A stretch of 64,000 nt of DNA, from the NCBI GenBank assembly GCA_938048185.1, contig CALIVT010000030.1, positions 1 through 64,000 of the forward strand, in the 5' to 3' direction. Position 1 is the stretch's first letter. Every line of letters begins with the position of its first letter. Shown here piece after piece: positions 48,988 to 58,682 of the stretch. A model generated the notes under the pieces. It had not been told where the DNA came from. It ran no database searches and saw only the letters and a program-made list of their open reading frames with translations. A program made the position numbers and the translations under genes. The DNA comes from an uncultured Arenicella sp. (lineage in GTDB: Bacteria; Pseudomonadota; Gammaproteobacteria; Arenicellales; Arenicellaceae).

Positions 48988-49753
48988 CGGTTGCTTTGTC
49001 TGCTGGGTAAAAGGTTTCGACGCGAAGTTCGTCAGTGGTAATGTCCTGAGCGGTACCAAAGGTAGATATTACCGAACACAGGCTTAACCGTACGCCACCG
49101 ATATCATAGTTGATTGGCATCATCGGAAGTAATGGCTCGCTTAGATTAATGCCTGGGTCATTGTCCATGTAACGTGCGAGCTCTTTATAGCGTGTCATTA
49201 ATTCCGGGTCGCCTGACTCAAAGGCTTCGCACTTTAGACGACGAACAAACGGACCCACGATCTCGTGCCAGTTGCTAATGAATTGCCGTAAGCCTTTAGG
49301 GTGAAGCGTGAGCAACGCTATGTTGTGGTTGCCGTCATCGTTAACGGCTTGCCACGCATGTTTAGCTGGGCCACCAAGTTCGAACAGTGCGGTCGCCGCC
49401 TGGTTCATTAATTTTATATTCCAATGACGATCGAGTACGAAAGCAGGGTAGGGTTCGTGGTGTTTTAACATCTCTGTGAGAATGTTCTTTACAGATGTCA
49501 TCTCGGGCTCGTCAAGCTTGAACTCGCTATAGACATCAGTAAACCCTGCGGCGTTAAGTAATGAGTTGCGCTCACGCAACGGCACGTCCATGGCGTCAGA
49601 GAGTCGCACTACCATTTCACGACTAGGTGCGCTTCTTCCCGTCTCTAGCCAACTTACGTGGCGCTGCGATACATCGGCTGATAGCGCCAAATCAAGCTGC
49701 GACATTTTTCGGTGTTTGCGCCACTCACGCAGACTATCGGTAAAAGGGGTCAT
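48968..49753 (-). CDS. XRE-family regulator with MmyB-like ligand domain
   Basis: 261 residues. N-terminal HTH_3 (FTDSLREWRKHRKMSQLDLALSADVSQRHVSWLETGRSAPS), then an MmyB-like PAS-related domain (YPAFVLDRHWNIKLMNQAATALFEL, LLTLHPKGLRQFISNWHEI). In related proteins this domain binds fatty acids; the neighbouring acyl-CoA genes fit such a ligand (inference). Tail-to-tail overlap of 20 bases with the GST-like gene. Confidence 0.88.
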   Translation of the reverse strand: MTPFTDSLREWRKHRKMSQLDLALSADVSQRHVSWLETGRSAPSREMVVRLSDAMDVPLRERNSLLNAAGFTDVYSEFKLDEPEMTSVKNILTEMLKHHEPYPAFVLDRHWNIKLMNQAATALFELGGPAKHAWQAVNDDGNHNIALLTLHPKGLRQFISNWHEIVGPFVRRLKCEAFESGDPELMTRYKELARYMDNDPGINLSEPLLPMMPINYDIGGVRLSLCSVISTFGTAQDITTDELRVETFYPADKATANYFRK

Positions 49754-49882
49754 TTAATCCACTCCGTTTTTTTATATTGAACCCTATCGTTCGACTGAGT
49801 TCAATAACCTCTGAGGTAATTGATTTGATGTCCGTATTTGTTGACCCTAGTACCTTCAAGTAAACACATTAGGGTATTTTCC

Positions 49883-50167
49883 ATGACCAAAAAAACACTG
49901 GCAATTATATTGCTGATCCCGTTTTCAGTACTAAGCGCATACGCGGTTTTCAAAGTCGGTTACTTCGGCATCATTGACTACCATCGATACAGCTCGGCCG
50001 GTTGGCAGGTTTTCGCCGATTTGATAATTGCGTGTGTTCTCATATTAACGTGGCTGGTGCCGGAAGCGAAACGTAAGGGCCGTAACCCTTGGCCATTTGT
50101 AGTGGCGACGGTCTTTCTGGGTTCGTTCGGGCCGCTGCTCTATTTGGCCACCGGCAAAACAAAGTAA
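49883..50167 (+). CDS. Small membrane protein, DUF2834-like
   Basis: 94 residues from ATG 49883; the open frame starts 15 codons upstream. Three predicted membrane segments (LAIILLIPFSVLSAYAVF, WQVFADLIIACVLILTWLV, WPFVVATVFLGSFGPLLYLA). The ending GSFGPLLYLATGK and the D of FADLI recall DUF2834 proteins. Function unknown. Divergent from the XRE regulator. Confidence 0.65.
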   Translation: MTKKTLAIILLIPFSVLSAYAVFKVGYFGIIDYHRYSSAGWQVFADLIIACVLILTWLVPEAKRKGRNPWPFVVATVFLGSFGPLLYLATGKTK

Positions 50168-50247
50168 TTGCTGTGGTGGCTTTGTCAAGAAAACAAAGCG
50201 GTTTATACTGGACTGGTTGATTAGCAAAAGTATCGCTTGTCTCCTCA

Positions 50248-50317
50248 CTCTCCGCACTCTCCGTACTCTCCGTACTCTCCGTACTCTAGCGAGAGAAACA
50301 GAAGCGAGAGAAACAGA
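50248..50317 (+). repeat. Two adjacent short tandem repeats in the leader of the aldolase-family gene
   Basis: Four copies of a 9-base unit CTCTCCGTA (the first with CGCA) at 50248-50283, pyrimidine-rich, followed by two perfect copies of a 15-base purine-rich unit AGCGAGAGAAACAGA at 50288-50317. CTCTC of the first array can pair with GAGAG of the second. The purine units contain ribosome-binding-site-like GAGAG, 30-50 bases before the ATG. Confidence 0.9.
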
Positions 50318-50336
50318 GAAAACTACGAGAAAACAG

Positions 50337-51083
50337 ATGAACCAAACCGAAAAAAATATCCGTATTCAACTTGCCGCATGTTATCGAATTTTCGACTACA
50401 TGGGCTGGAGCGAAATGATTTACAATCACATCACCGTTAAAGTGCCCGGTAGTGAAAACCATTTTTTGATCAACCCGTATGGCTTGCATTACAAGGAAGT
50501 TACGGCGTCAAACTTGGTAAAAGTTGATATCAATGGGGCGATCGTTGAAGAGTCCGAGTATCCAGTGAATCCTGCGGGCATGTTAATTCACAGTGCTATT
50601 CATGGTGCTCGCGAGGATGCGCACTGTATTGGCCACATTCATTCTACTGCCGGTATGACCGTCGCCTGTCAGCAAGAGGGTTTACGCATAGACAACTTTT
50701 ATTCAGTGTTGTTGCACAACCAAGTTGCTTATCATGACTTTCAAGGTATTACCGTGGTTGACGGTGAGAAAGAAGACTTACTCGCAAGCCTTGGCAGCAA
50801 GAATTTACTGATTCTACGCAGTCATGGCTTGTTGACTTGTGGGCGCACTATCGCTGAGATGTTCTTTAATATGGTGGCCTTGCAACGTTCGTGTGAAATT
50901 CAAGTGTCGGTCGATCAAACCGGCCGCCCGATTGTCCCTGTCTCGGTTGAAATCGCTGAGAAGACTGAGCAGTTACTGAAACTGCAAATGAAAGGCATGG
51001 GCGACGCCGCACCGGGTGATTTAGAATTCGCGGCTATGCAGCGTTTGGTCGATCGTGAAGACGATTCCTATCGCGACGTGTAA
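50337..51083 (+). CDS. Class II aldolase/adducin family protein
   Basis: 248 residues from ATG 50337; the frame is open 40 codons upstream, but that part is only the repeat region. Adducin/aldolase II fold: the zinc-binding histidines in GHIHSTAGMTVACQQ and LRSHGLLTCGRT, NHITVKVPGSENHFLINPYGLHYKEVTASNLVKVD at the front. Relatives include L-fuculose-phosphate aldolases and proteins without known catalysis. The typical catalytic Glu is not obvious (NPAGMLIHSAIH in that place). Read alone. Confidence 0.85.
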   Translation: MNQTEKNIRIQLAACYRIFDYMGWSEMIYNHITVKVPGSENHFLINPYGLHYKEVTASNLVKVDINGAIVEESEYPVNPAGMLIHSAIHGAREDAHCIGHIHSTAGMTVACQQEGLRIDNFYSVLLHNQVAYHDFQGITVVDGEKEDLLASLGSKNLLILRSHGLLTCGRTIAEMFFNMVALQRSCEIQVSVDQTGRPIVPVSVEIAEKTEQLLKLQMKGMGDAAPGDLEFAAMQRLVDREDDSYRDV

Positions 51084-51210
51084 CGGGTTCAGTTGCTAAA
51101 TAACGCGTGTCAGGCCATGCGTTTGAGTGGTTGACTAATGTTGTAGAGCTGGTTTCGCTATACTTCCGAAAACCGCTACTTAATACTGGCGCTTGTTCTA
51201 AAATAGGCTC

Positions 51211-52608
51211 ATGAGTGCGGTAATCGACAAGGTTAAGACACGCAGCTACTTTCAAGCTCGTAAGGCTCGCGATGCGCGTTTTGACGGCGTATTTTTTGTT
51301 GCGGTTAAGTCCACGGGTATTTATTGTCGGCCAATTTGCCCGGCCACGTCACCGCTAGAAAAGAATGTTGAGTACCACGAAACTGCAATCTCAGCGGCGC
51401 AGTCAGGGTTCAGGCCGTGTTTGCGATGTCGACCCGACAGTGCGCCGCATTCGTGTGCGTGGCTTGGCAGCGAAACCACGTTTCAGCGTGCGTTGGGCTT
51501 AATTCAACAGGGTGTCTTATCAGATCAATCAGTTGAATTATTGGCGCAACGTTTGGGCATATCCGATCGTTACCTGCGCGAGCTATTTCAGAGAAATCTT
51601 GGAACCTCGCCAAAGAAATTCGCGATTTATCAGCAGTGCTTATTCGCCAAGCAATTGCTGCATCAGAGCAGTTTAAGTGTCAGTGAAATCGCGTTCGCAT
51701 CGGGCTTTAATAGCGTTCGCCGTTTCAACGAGGCGATGCTAGAGCAGCTAAAGTTGACGCCGCGCGATATTCGTAAATCCGAGGATAGCCAATTCGCAGG
51801 TCTTAAGCTAAAACTTTCTTATCGGCCACCTTACGATTGGTCGCACATGTTTAGCTTTCTCGAGCGCCGCGTGATTCCTAGCTTGGAATGGTGTGATGAT
51901 GGTCGGTATAGCCGCACAATTCAATATCGGCAGACCAAAGGCTATTTCACCATTCAAGCGAACCTTGAACAACATTGTTTTGACCTCGATCTTCATCTAA
52001 ACGGGCATCAAAATTTAAAACAGATTAGCGCTAAATTGCGTGGTTTATTCGATGTGGATGCGCCTATTGCGCAGATCGATGAGCATTTGCGCTGCGAAGT
52101 CGGTGACTTTATTGACTATCAGTCAGGCTTACGAGTGCCGGGTATCTGGGGAACGTTTGAGGCGGGAATACGCGCTATTCTGGGACAGCAGGTATCCGTC
52201 GCCGCAGCGCGTAACTTGGTGATTGCGTTTGTCGAAGAGTTGGGCGAGCCTATTTCAGTTTCCGGTAACAGTGTCGCGAAATTATTTCCGATGCCGGAAG
52301 TCGTGATCGGCCATTCCTTGGACTTTTTTAAGATGCCGCAAGCGCGTAAAGATACCGTTAGGCGCCTAGCCCAGCATTTCTTAGAGCATGAAGACCCCGA
52401 AAATATAGACGCTTGGCTCGGGCTCAAAGGTATTGGTCCTTGGACTGCCAATTACGTTAAGTTGCGCGCGAGTAAGGATCCGGATATTTGGCTTGCCGGC
52501 GACGCTGGGTTAAAAAATGCAATCAAAGCAATAGGCCGCGAACCTGACCTTGCTGCTACGTCCCCGTGGCGCAGTTACCTGACGATGCAAATTTGGAATC
52601 AATTATGA
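51211..52608 (+). CDS. alkA: Ada-AlkA fusion: methyl-sensing AraC-type regulator with 3-methyladenine DNA glycosylase
   Basis: 465 residues. An Ada zinc domain (about 10-80) with four Cys in IYCRPICPA and FRPCLRCRPD, the first being the methyl-phosphotriester acceptor position; an AraC helix-turn-helix (about 90-185); an AlkA N-terminal domain; then the HhH-GPD glycosylase (LGLKGIGPWTANYVKLR) with the catalytic Asp in WLAGDAGLK. One protein thus senses methylated DNA, can activate genes and removes alkylated bases. The stop overlaps the ogt start (ATGA). Confidence 0.93.
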   Translation: MSAVIDKVKTRSYFQARKARDARFDGVFFVAVKSTGIYCRPICPATSPLEKNVEYHETAISAAQSGFRPCLRCRPDSAPHSCAWLGSETTFQRALGLIQQGVLSDQSVELLAQRLGISDRYLRELFQRNLGTSPKKFAIYQQCLFAKQLLHQSSLSVSEIAFASGFNSVRRFNEAMLEQLKLTPRDIRKSEDSQFAGLKLKLSYRPPYDWSHMFSFLERRVIPSLEWCDDGRYSRTIQYRQTKGYFTIQANLEQHCFDLDLHLNGHQNLKQISAKLRGLFDVDAPIAQIDEHLRCEVGDFIDYQSGLRVPGIWGTFEAGIRAILGQQVSVAAARNLVIAFVEELGEPISVSGNSVAKLFPMPEVVIGHSLDFFKMPQARKDTVRRLAQHFLEHEDPENIDAWLGLKGIGPWTANYVKLRASKDPDIWLAGDAGLKNAIKAIGREPDLAATSPWRSYLTMQIWNQL

Positions 52609-53072
52609 AATATTACTATGATCACCTCGAGACTCCGCTGGGTTTGATGGAAATAACCGCCAGTGACTCTGCCGTAAAGTCTATTTATTTTGTTGATAGT
52701 AGACAGCCTAAAAACCGCAATAGCTTGACGGAGATGGCCCACCGACAACTGCAGGAATACTTCGTCACTAAGCGCGAACAATTTGATTTCCCCCTAGATG
52801 CCGATGGCACAGACTTCCAAAAGCGAGTGTGGTCTGAATTGCTGAAAATTGATTTTGGCCGAACATGCACTTATGGCGATATAGCCAAGCAAATCGATAA
52901 CCCCAACGCAATGCGCGCGGTTGGTTTGGCTAATGGCAAAAACCCGCTCACTATTGTCGTGCCGTGTCACCGAGTGATTGGCGCGAATGGCAAGCTTACT
53001 GGGTATGCTTCAGGCACTGAACGCAAGGCCTGGTTATTACAACACGAGAGCAAGTCGCTTTTTGATCTATAA
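52605..53072 (+). CDS. ogt: Methylated-DNA-protein-cysteine methyltransferase
   Basis: 155 residues from ATG 52605, which overlaps the alkA stop in ATGA; an earlier frame start exists inside alkA. The acceptor Cys is C121 in VVPCHRVIGANGKLTGYASGTERKAWLL, and the helix-turn-helix is TYGDIAKQIDNPNAMRAVGLANGKNP. It repairs O6-methylguanine by one-time methyl transfer. Translational coupling with the Ada-AlkA protein makes a compact alkylation repair pair. Confidence 0.95.
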   Translation: MKYYYDHLETPLGLMEITASDSAVKSIYFVDSRQPKNRNSLTEMAHRQLQEYFVTKREQFDFPLDADGTDFQKRVWSELLKIDFGRTCTYGDIAKQIDNPNAMRAVGLANGKNPLTIVVPCHRVIGANGKLTGYASGTERKAWLLQHESKSLFDL

Positions 53073-53109
53073 TGCGTACGATAACAACTAACTATGGGCG
53101 AGAATAACA

Positions 53110-53595
53110 ATGAATGACGTAAATCAAACCAATCCTTATCGTACTCCTGAGGCTGATTTAATGCGCGACTCTGACCTCGGCACGGTTCGTTATGCTGGTT
53201 TTTGGATTCGTGTTTTAGCCGCAATAATTGACTCGATTATTATTCTGGCGGTGACCTTTCCGCTTCTATACGCGGTGTATGGGCAAGCGGCTCTCAGCAG
53301 CGAAGAGTTTGTGCAAGGCCCGGCTGAGATATTAATAAGTTATGTGTTGCCAATGGTGTTTACCATTGCGTTGTGGATAAAATTTGGCGGTACTCCCGGC
53401 AAACGTATATTGGGTTTGAAGGTGTTGGATGAAAAGACTCATCAGCATTTAGCGCTCGGTGGGTCGGTCTTACGCTACATTGGTTATTTTGCGTCGATGA
53501 TTGTGTTGTTTCTCGGCATCATTTGGGTCGCTTTCGATAAAAAAAAGAAGGGTTGGCATGACCATATTGCGGGCACAATCGTTATCAAAGAGTGA
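53110..53595 (+). CDS. RDD family membrane protein
   Basis: 161 residues. RDD motif region YAGFWIRVLAAIIDSIIILAVTFPLLY with Arg and Asp inside the first helix, then helices ISYVLPMVFTIALWI and LRYIGYFASMIVLFLGIIWVAF, with GGTPGKRILGLKVLDEKT between. Some RDD proteins are Na+/H+ antiporters; most are uncharacterised. 37 bases after ogt and possibly cotranscribed, without an evident functional tie. Confidence 0.88.
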   Translation: MNDVNQTNPYRTPEADLMRDSDLGTVRYAGFWIRVLAAIIDSIIILAVTFPLLYAVYGQAALSSEEFVQGPAEILISYVLPMVFTIALWIKFGGTPGKRILGLKVLDEKTHQHLALGGSVLRYIGYFASMIVLFLGIIWVAFDKKKKGWHDHIAGTIVIKE

Positions 53596-53606
53596 TTTTA
53601 TTTGAT

Positions 53607-53831
53607 ATGAAAATTGTCGCAATTATCTTTTGGGTTGTGTTCATAGCTGCGTGTTTAAGCCTTGTGCCTGAACCGCTTGGTTTGTGGGTGAATATTCTTG
53701 GTGTGCTCCTGTTGCTAATGCATTTAATTGAGTTTTTGGTATTCAAAAACAAGATCATAGCCAAGGGTGATGAGCCGCCCAAAGCGTTTTTAATGACGAT
53801 GCTTTTCGGGGTATTTTATTTCCATTTTTGA
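53607..53831 (+). CDS. Small membrane protein, DUF1145-like (YhhL family)
   Basis: 74 residues from ATG 53607; GTG 53592 would overlap the RDD stop as GTGA and is a possible coupled start. Two membrane segments, with EPLGLWVNILGVLLLLMHLIEFLVF matching the DUF1145 pattern. It ends FGVFYFHF. Function unknown. Confidence 0.65.
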   Translation: MKIVAIIFWVVFIAACLSLVPEPLGLWVNILGVLLLLMHLIEFLVFKNKIIAKGDEPPKAFLMTMLFGVFYFHF

Positions 53832-53894
53832 TCTTCCGCTTGCTGCCTAGCCGCGTGTGTTTAGGTCTCGGAACGTCTCATCACTGGGCTAAGC

Positions 53895-53968
53895 AAATGT
53901 CCATCATTGGATTGTGCGACTGAATTTCTCTATTCAGCGTATCAATAGCTGCGATTGATTGGACATTT
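53895..53968. repeat. Imperfect long inverted repeat upstream of fadB
   Basis: AAATGTCC (53895-53902) mirrors GGACATTT (53961-53968). Inside, CTGAAT (53920-53925) mirrors ATTCAG (53932-53937) around a six-base loop. The parts between match only partly. It could be an extended hairpin or two operator half-sites; it lacks a T-tract. Confidence 0.7.
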
Positions 53969-54076
53969 CTACTGGCCTTTGCTTGACGAAATGCTCGATA
54001 ATAGCGCCATCTGAATTTGGCGCGATTACGCGTCATATCCAATTTTAATCCCCAATAAGAGAACGGAGCCCACTAG

Positions 54077-56224
54077 ATGTATAACGGTAGCGCACTCTCG
54101 GTAAAGATGCTCGATGGTGGCATCGCCGAACTAAACTTTGATTTGGCCGGTGAGTCAGTCAATAAATTTGATTCTCAAACTGTCAAGGAGCTAGGCGAAG
54201 CCGTGCGCTTGCTTGACGACGCTGACGACGTTAAAGGCTTGCTGGTGACCAGCGCCAAGCCGGTATTTATTGTCGGCGCGGACATTACCGAATTCGTTCC
54301 GTTGTTTGCTGCCGGTGGTGATGTCGTTTCACACCTGGGTGGCAACAATGAGAACTTTAATATCATTGAGGAATTTGACTTTCCGTCTGTGGTTGCGATC
54401 AACGGCTATGCGATGGGTGGAGGCTTAGAGTTGTGCCTAGCGTGTGACTTTCGAGTCATGAGCAGCGCTGCTAAAATTGGCCTACCTGAAACTAAGCTCG
54501 GTCTTATTCCTGGCTGGGGCGGGACTGTGCGCCTGCCTCGACTTGCTGGCGCTGATACCGCGATTGATTGGATTGCTTCGGGTAAAGAACAGCGTCCAGA
54601 CACCGCATTAAAAGCCGGTGTGGTTGACGGTGTTGTCGCACCAGACGAGCTGCGTGAGTCGGCGTTGGCAGTGTTGCAAGATGCGATTGACGGCAAGATG
54701 GATTTCGAGGCGCGTCGTGATCAAAAAACTGAGCCATTAAAGCTCAATGAAACGGAAGCCATGATGGTGTTTGAAACATCAAAGGCGTTCGTAGCAGGCA
54801 CCGCCGGCCCGAACTACCCGGCACCCGTAGAGGCAATTTCGGCTATGCAACACGCGGCGCGTAAATATCGCGATGACGCTTTGAAGATTGAAGCTGAAAG
54901 TTTTTCAAAAATGGCCAATACTGACGCGGCGGAGTCGTTGATCGGTATCTTCTTAGCAGACCAGTTAATTGGCAAAAAAGCCAAGGGCTGGGCAAAACAA
55001 GCTGACAAGAAAATTGAGCGTGCTGCGGTGTTAGGCGCCGGCATCATGGGCGGTGGTATCGCTTACCAATCGGCTTATAAAGGTACGCCAATTAAAATGA
55101 AAGACATTAATCAAGCGGGCCTTGATTTAGGGCTTTCTGAAGCCAATGGCTTATTGTCTAAACAAGTAAATCGCGGTCGTATGAAGGTCGAGAAAATGGG
55201 CCAAGTCCTAGCTGACATTGATCCAACCTTGTCGTATGACAATTTTGATAGCGTCGATATCGTTGTCGAAGCCGTGGTGGAGAACCCTAACGTTAAGCAC
55301 ATGGTCTTGGCTGATGTTGAGAAGCAGGTAAGTGAAGATGCGATCATCGCTTCTAACACCTCGACTATTTCAATCACCTACCTTGCCGAGGCGCTAGAGC
55401 GACCTGAGAATTTCTGCGGCATGCATTTCTTTAATCCCGTGCATAAAATGCCATTGGTTGAAGTTATTCGTGGCGAGAAAAGCTCGGATAAAGCCATCGC
55501 TCGTACGGTGGCGTATGCTAACGCCATGGGCAAAAAGGCCATCGTGGTGAATGATTGCCCTGGCTTTTTAGTTAACCGAGTGTTATTCCCATATTTTGCG
55601 GGTTTTATGGACTTATTACGTGATGGCGCAGACTTCCAACAAGTAGACAAGGTTATGGAGCGCTTTGGGTGGCCAATGGGGCCTGCCTATTTAATGGACG
55701 TGGTTGGCATGGACACGGGTCACCATGGTCAAGAAGTGATGGCGGCTGGTTTCCCTGATCGCATGCAAGGCACGTATAAAACAGCGGGCGATGCGATGTA
55801 CGAGGCAGATCGTTTAGGCCAGAAAAACGGCGTTGGCTTTTATCGCTATGAAAAAGACAAACGAGGTCGTATGCAGAAGGTTGCAGACGACGCGAGTTAT
55901 GAGTTACTTGCGCCGATTACGGCTGAGCGTAAAGAATTTACACCGGAAGAAATTATCGCTCGCATGATGGTGCCAATGGCCACCGAGTTAGCGCGATGTT
56001 TGGAGGAAAACATTGTTGGCTCTGCCGCTGAGGCCGACATGGCGTTGATTTATGGCGTTGGCTTTCCACCATTTCGAGGCGGCATCTTTCGTTGGATCGA
56101 TAACATGGGCATCGACGCATTTATAGCCATGAGCGATCAAGTTAAAGACCTTGGTAAGTTGTATGAGGCCACCGACGCGCAGCGTGAAATGGCGGCTTCT
56201 GGTAAAAAATACTACAACTTCTAA
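54077..56224 (+). CDS. fadB: Fatty acid oxidation complex alpha subunit: enoyl-CoA hydratase / 3-hydroxyacyl-CoA dehydrogenase
   Basis: 715 residues. N-terminal crotonase domain with the two catalytic Glu in [13 protein letters not shown] and [15 protein letters not shown]; a linker helix; the NAD-binding domain [19 protein letters not shown]; the catalytic His in [18 protein letters not shown]; two C-terminal dehydrogenase domains. Typical FadB length. It partners FadA encoded 22 bases downstream, forming the aerobic beta-oxidation complex. Confidence 0.96.
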   Translation: MYNGSALSVKMLDGGIAELNFDLAGESVNKFDSQTVKELGEAVRLLDDADDVKGLLVTSAKPVFIVGADITEFVPLFAAGGDVVSHLGGNNENFNIIEEFDFPSVVAINGYAMGGGLELCLACDFRVMSSAAKIGLPETKLGLIPGWGGTVRLPRLAGADTAIDWIASGKEQRPDTALKAGVVDGVVAPDELRESALAVLQDAIDGKMDFEARRDQKTEPLKLNETEAMMVFETSKAFVAGTAGPNYPAPVEAISAMQHAARKYRDDALKIEAESFSKMANTDAAESLIGIFLADQLIGKKAKGWAKQADKKIERAAVLGAGIMGGGIAYQSAYKGTPIKMKDINQAGLDLGLSEANGLLSKQVNRGRMKVEKMGQVLADIDPTLSYDNFDSVDIVVEAVVENPNVKHMVLADVEKQVSEDAIIASNTSTISITYLAEALERPENFCGMHFFNPVHKMPLVEVIRGEKSSDKAIARTVAYANAMGKKAIVVNDCPGFLVNRVLFPYFAGFMDLLRDGADFQQVDKVMERFGWPMGPAYLMDVVGMDTGHHGQEVMAAGFPDRMQGTYKTAGDAMYEADRLGQKNGVGFYRYEKDKRGRMQKVADDASYELLAPITAERKEFTPEEIIARMMVPMATELARCLEENIVGSAAEADMALIYGVGFPPFRGGIFRWIDNMGIDAFIAMSDQVKDLGKLYEATDAQREMAASGKKYYNF

Positions 56225-56240
56225 TTTATTGAGTAGGTAA

Positions 56241-57425
<1,185 letters not shown>

Positions 57426-57439
57426 GCTAATTTGTTTTG

Positions 57440-57461
57440 GCGCGCTGCTTAGCCAGCGCGC
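57440..57461 (+). terminator. GC-rich hairpin after fadA
   Basis: GCGCGCTG (57440-57447), loop CTTAGC, CAGCGCGC (57454-57461). A strong 8-pair stem, but followed by TCTCCTTCC rather than a clean T-run, so it may act as a 3' mRNA stabiliser or a partial terminator. Confidence 0.5.
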
Positions 57462-57495
57462 TCTCCTTCCAGGCTTCGGTGTTAGAATTATTCAT

Positions 57496-57711
57496 ATGCA
57501 AGATGTAGAAATAAATCGTGAGCCAGTTGAGCTGTATAAAGTGCTTAAGTTTGAAGGCTTAGTCGGCACCGGCGGTGAAGCAAAACTTGTCATAGGACAA
57601 GCAATGGTCAAAGTGAATGGTGAAGTGGAAATGCGCAAACGACGTAAACTATGCGCAGGCGATATTGTTGAGTTTAACGGACAAACCCTACGCCTGATGC
57701 TCGAGAGCTAG
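57496..57711 (+). CDS. S4-domain RNA-binding protein, YbcJ-like
   Basis: 71 residues consisting of one S4 fold: VELYKVLKFEGLVGTGGEAKLVIGQAMVKVNGEVEMRKRRKLCAGDIVEFNG. Length and spacing match YbcJ, a small putative RNA-binding protein. Read after the fadA hairpin. Confidence 0.88.
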   Translation: MQDVEINREPVELYKVLKFEGLVGTGGEAKLVIGQAMVKVNGEVEMRKRRKLCAGDIVEFNGQTLRLMLES

Positions 57712-57927
57712 TTCTTACGCCGATCTTTAGCGCCGTCGAATTGTCGAACGTGGCATTACCTCTGGTTGAAAGTTTTTGTCACCAAACTAATTCTTGAGCA
57801 ATTATTGTCATTATTGCGGCCCCTCAACGTCTCGTGTCTAATGAACTTCAATTGAGGTGGTGGCCTTAATTGATGTTCGGTATATCCAGCATCTTAATAC
57901 GACATAATATTGATAATAGGGCCCAAA

Positions 57928-58290
57928 ATGTCGCACGAAAAAATTTTTATGCTCAATGCTCTTTGGTTTAAGCCAGACGGCGGTGCACAACGGTATCAGC
58001 AGTACTTAAAAGCGATCAACCCTTTGGTCCGCAAAGTGGGGGGGCGAAAATTGAAAAGCTTTGTGCCTGGACGTGCCGTGATTGGCCAATTTGATGCCGA
58101 TCTAATATTTTTTATGGAATATCCAAATTGGCAAGCATTCAAGGATTTCGCTAATAGTGCTGCGTATCATAAAGTAGCCTATTTGCGCGAAGAGGCGATC
58201 ACTAACTCTTTACTAATTCGTTGCGATCGCCCTGAAGCCGCATTCAGCGAGGGAGCCTCGGCAAATTATTCTAAATCTCAAGATGCGTAA
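57928..58290 (+). CDS. DUF1330 family protein
   Basis: 120 residues from ATG 57928 (AGGG 7 bases upstream); an earlier frame start adds 6 codons. Ferredoxin-like alpha/beta pattern: FMLNALWFKPDGGAQRYQQYLKAINPLVRKVGGRKL, ADLIFFMEYPNWQAFKDFANSAAYHKVAYLREEAITNS. This agrees with DUF1330 (dimeric alpha/beta barrel). No enzymatic role can be read. Confidence 0.7.
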   Translation: MSHEKIFMLNALWFKPDGGAQRYQQYLKAINPLVRKVGGRKLKSFVPGRAVIGQFDADLIFFMEYPNWQAFKDFANSAAYHKVAYLREEAITNSLLIRCDRPEAAFSEGASANYSKSQDA

Positions 58291-58682
58291 CCTTGAGGGC
58301 ACACGCTATTTATCGAGCGTCTAGTCGGGCGTTAAAAAGCGAGCTTGGAAAAATTAGTCCGCTGGCTGAGAAAAGTTACATTTACTGATCATTTAGCATC
58401 GCTAAGCCTCGGCGCAGTCTGTATACTCGCGCGACTTTGTGGCTTAGGAGTGAGTAGCCACTATTTTTTTAGGGCCCGATTGGACGTTAATTCTCAAGGC
58501 TGTTTAGACAAGCTCAGGGCTGTTTATTAGACGGCTCAGGGCTGTTTATAAAGCAGCTCAAGGCTGTTTATAAAACAGCTCAAGGCTGATTCATAACAGC
58601 TAATACAATAGAGAATCAGTGCACAGTGCCCGTAACGTCTAATTTGATTGCAGCTAGTGTCTAGCGCAGTCTGGAGCCTGAC
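58291..58682. other. Long leader of the DEAD-box helicase gene
   Basis: 392 bases without a supported gene. A 61-codon frame 58345-58530 has no ribosome-binding site or homology and runs into the repeats. The section holds five tandem repeats (58493-58599) and then about 80 bases of unique leader. Cold-shock helicase mRNAs in other bacteria also have long structured leaders. Confidence 0.6.
58493..58599 (+). repeat. Five imperfect tandem copies of a ~22-base hairpin-forming unit
   Basis: Copies at 58493-58512, 58513-58534, 58535-58556, 58557-58578 and 58579-58599 share CTCAAGGCTGTTTATAAA-like sequence. The fourth, with the first base of the next copy, forms a perfect 7-pair hairpin GCTGTTT-ATA-AAACAGC (58563-58579). 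The outer copies have decayed. The array lies 84 bases before the helicase start. Confidence 0.9.

Noticed and set aside
58345..58530. 61-codon frame in the helicase leader
   Set aside because: TTG start without a ribosome-binding site; it ends inside the tandem repeats and has no recognisable product.
58493..58599. Tandem repeats considered as a CRISPR array
   Set aside because: Units of about 22 bases follow directly without unique spacers, and no cas genes are present.
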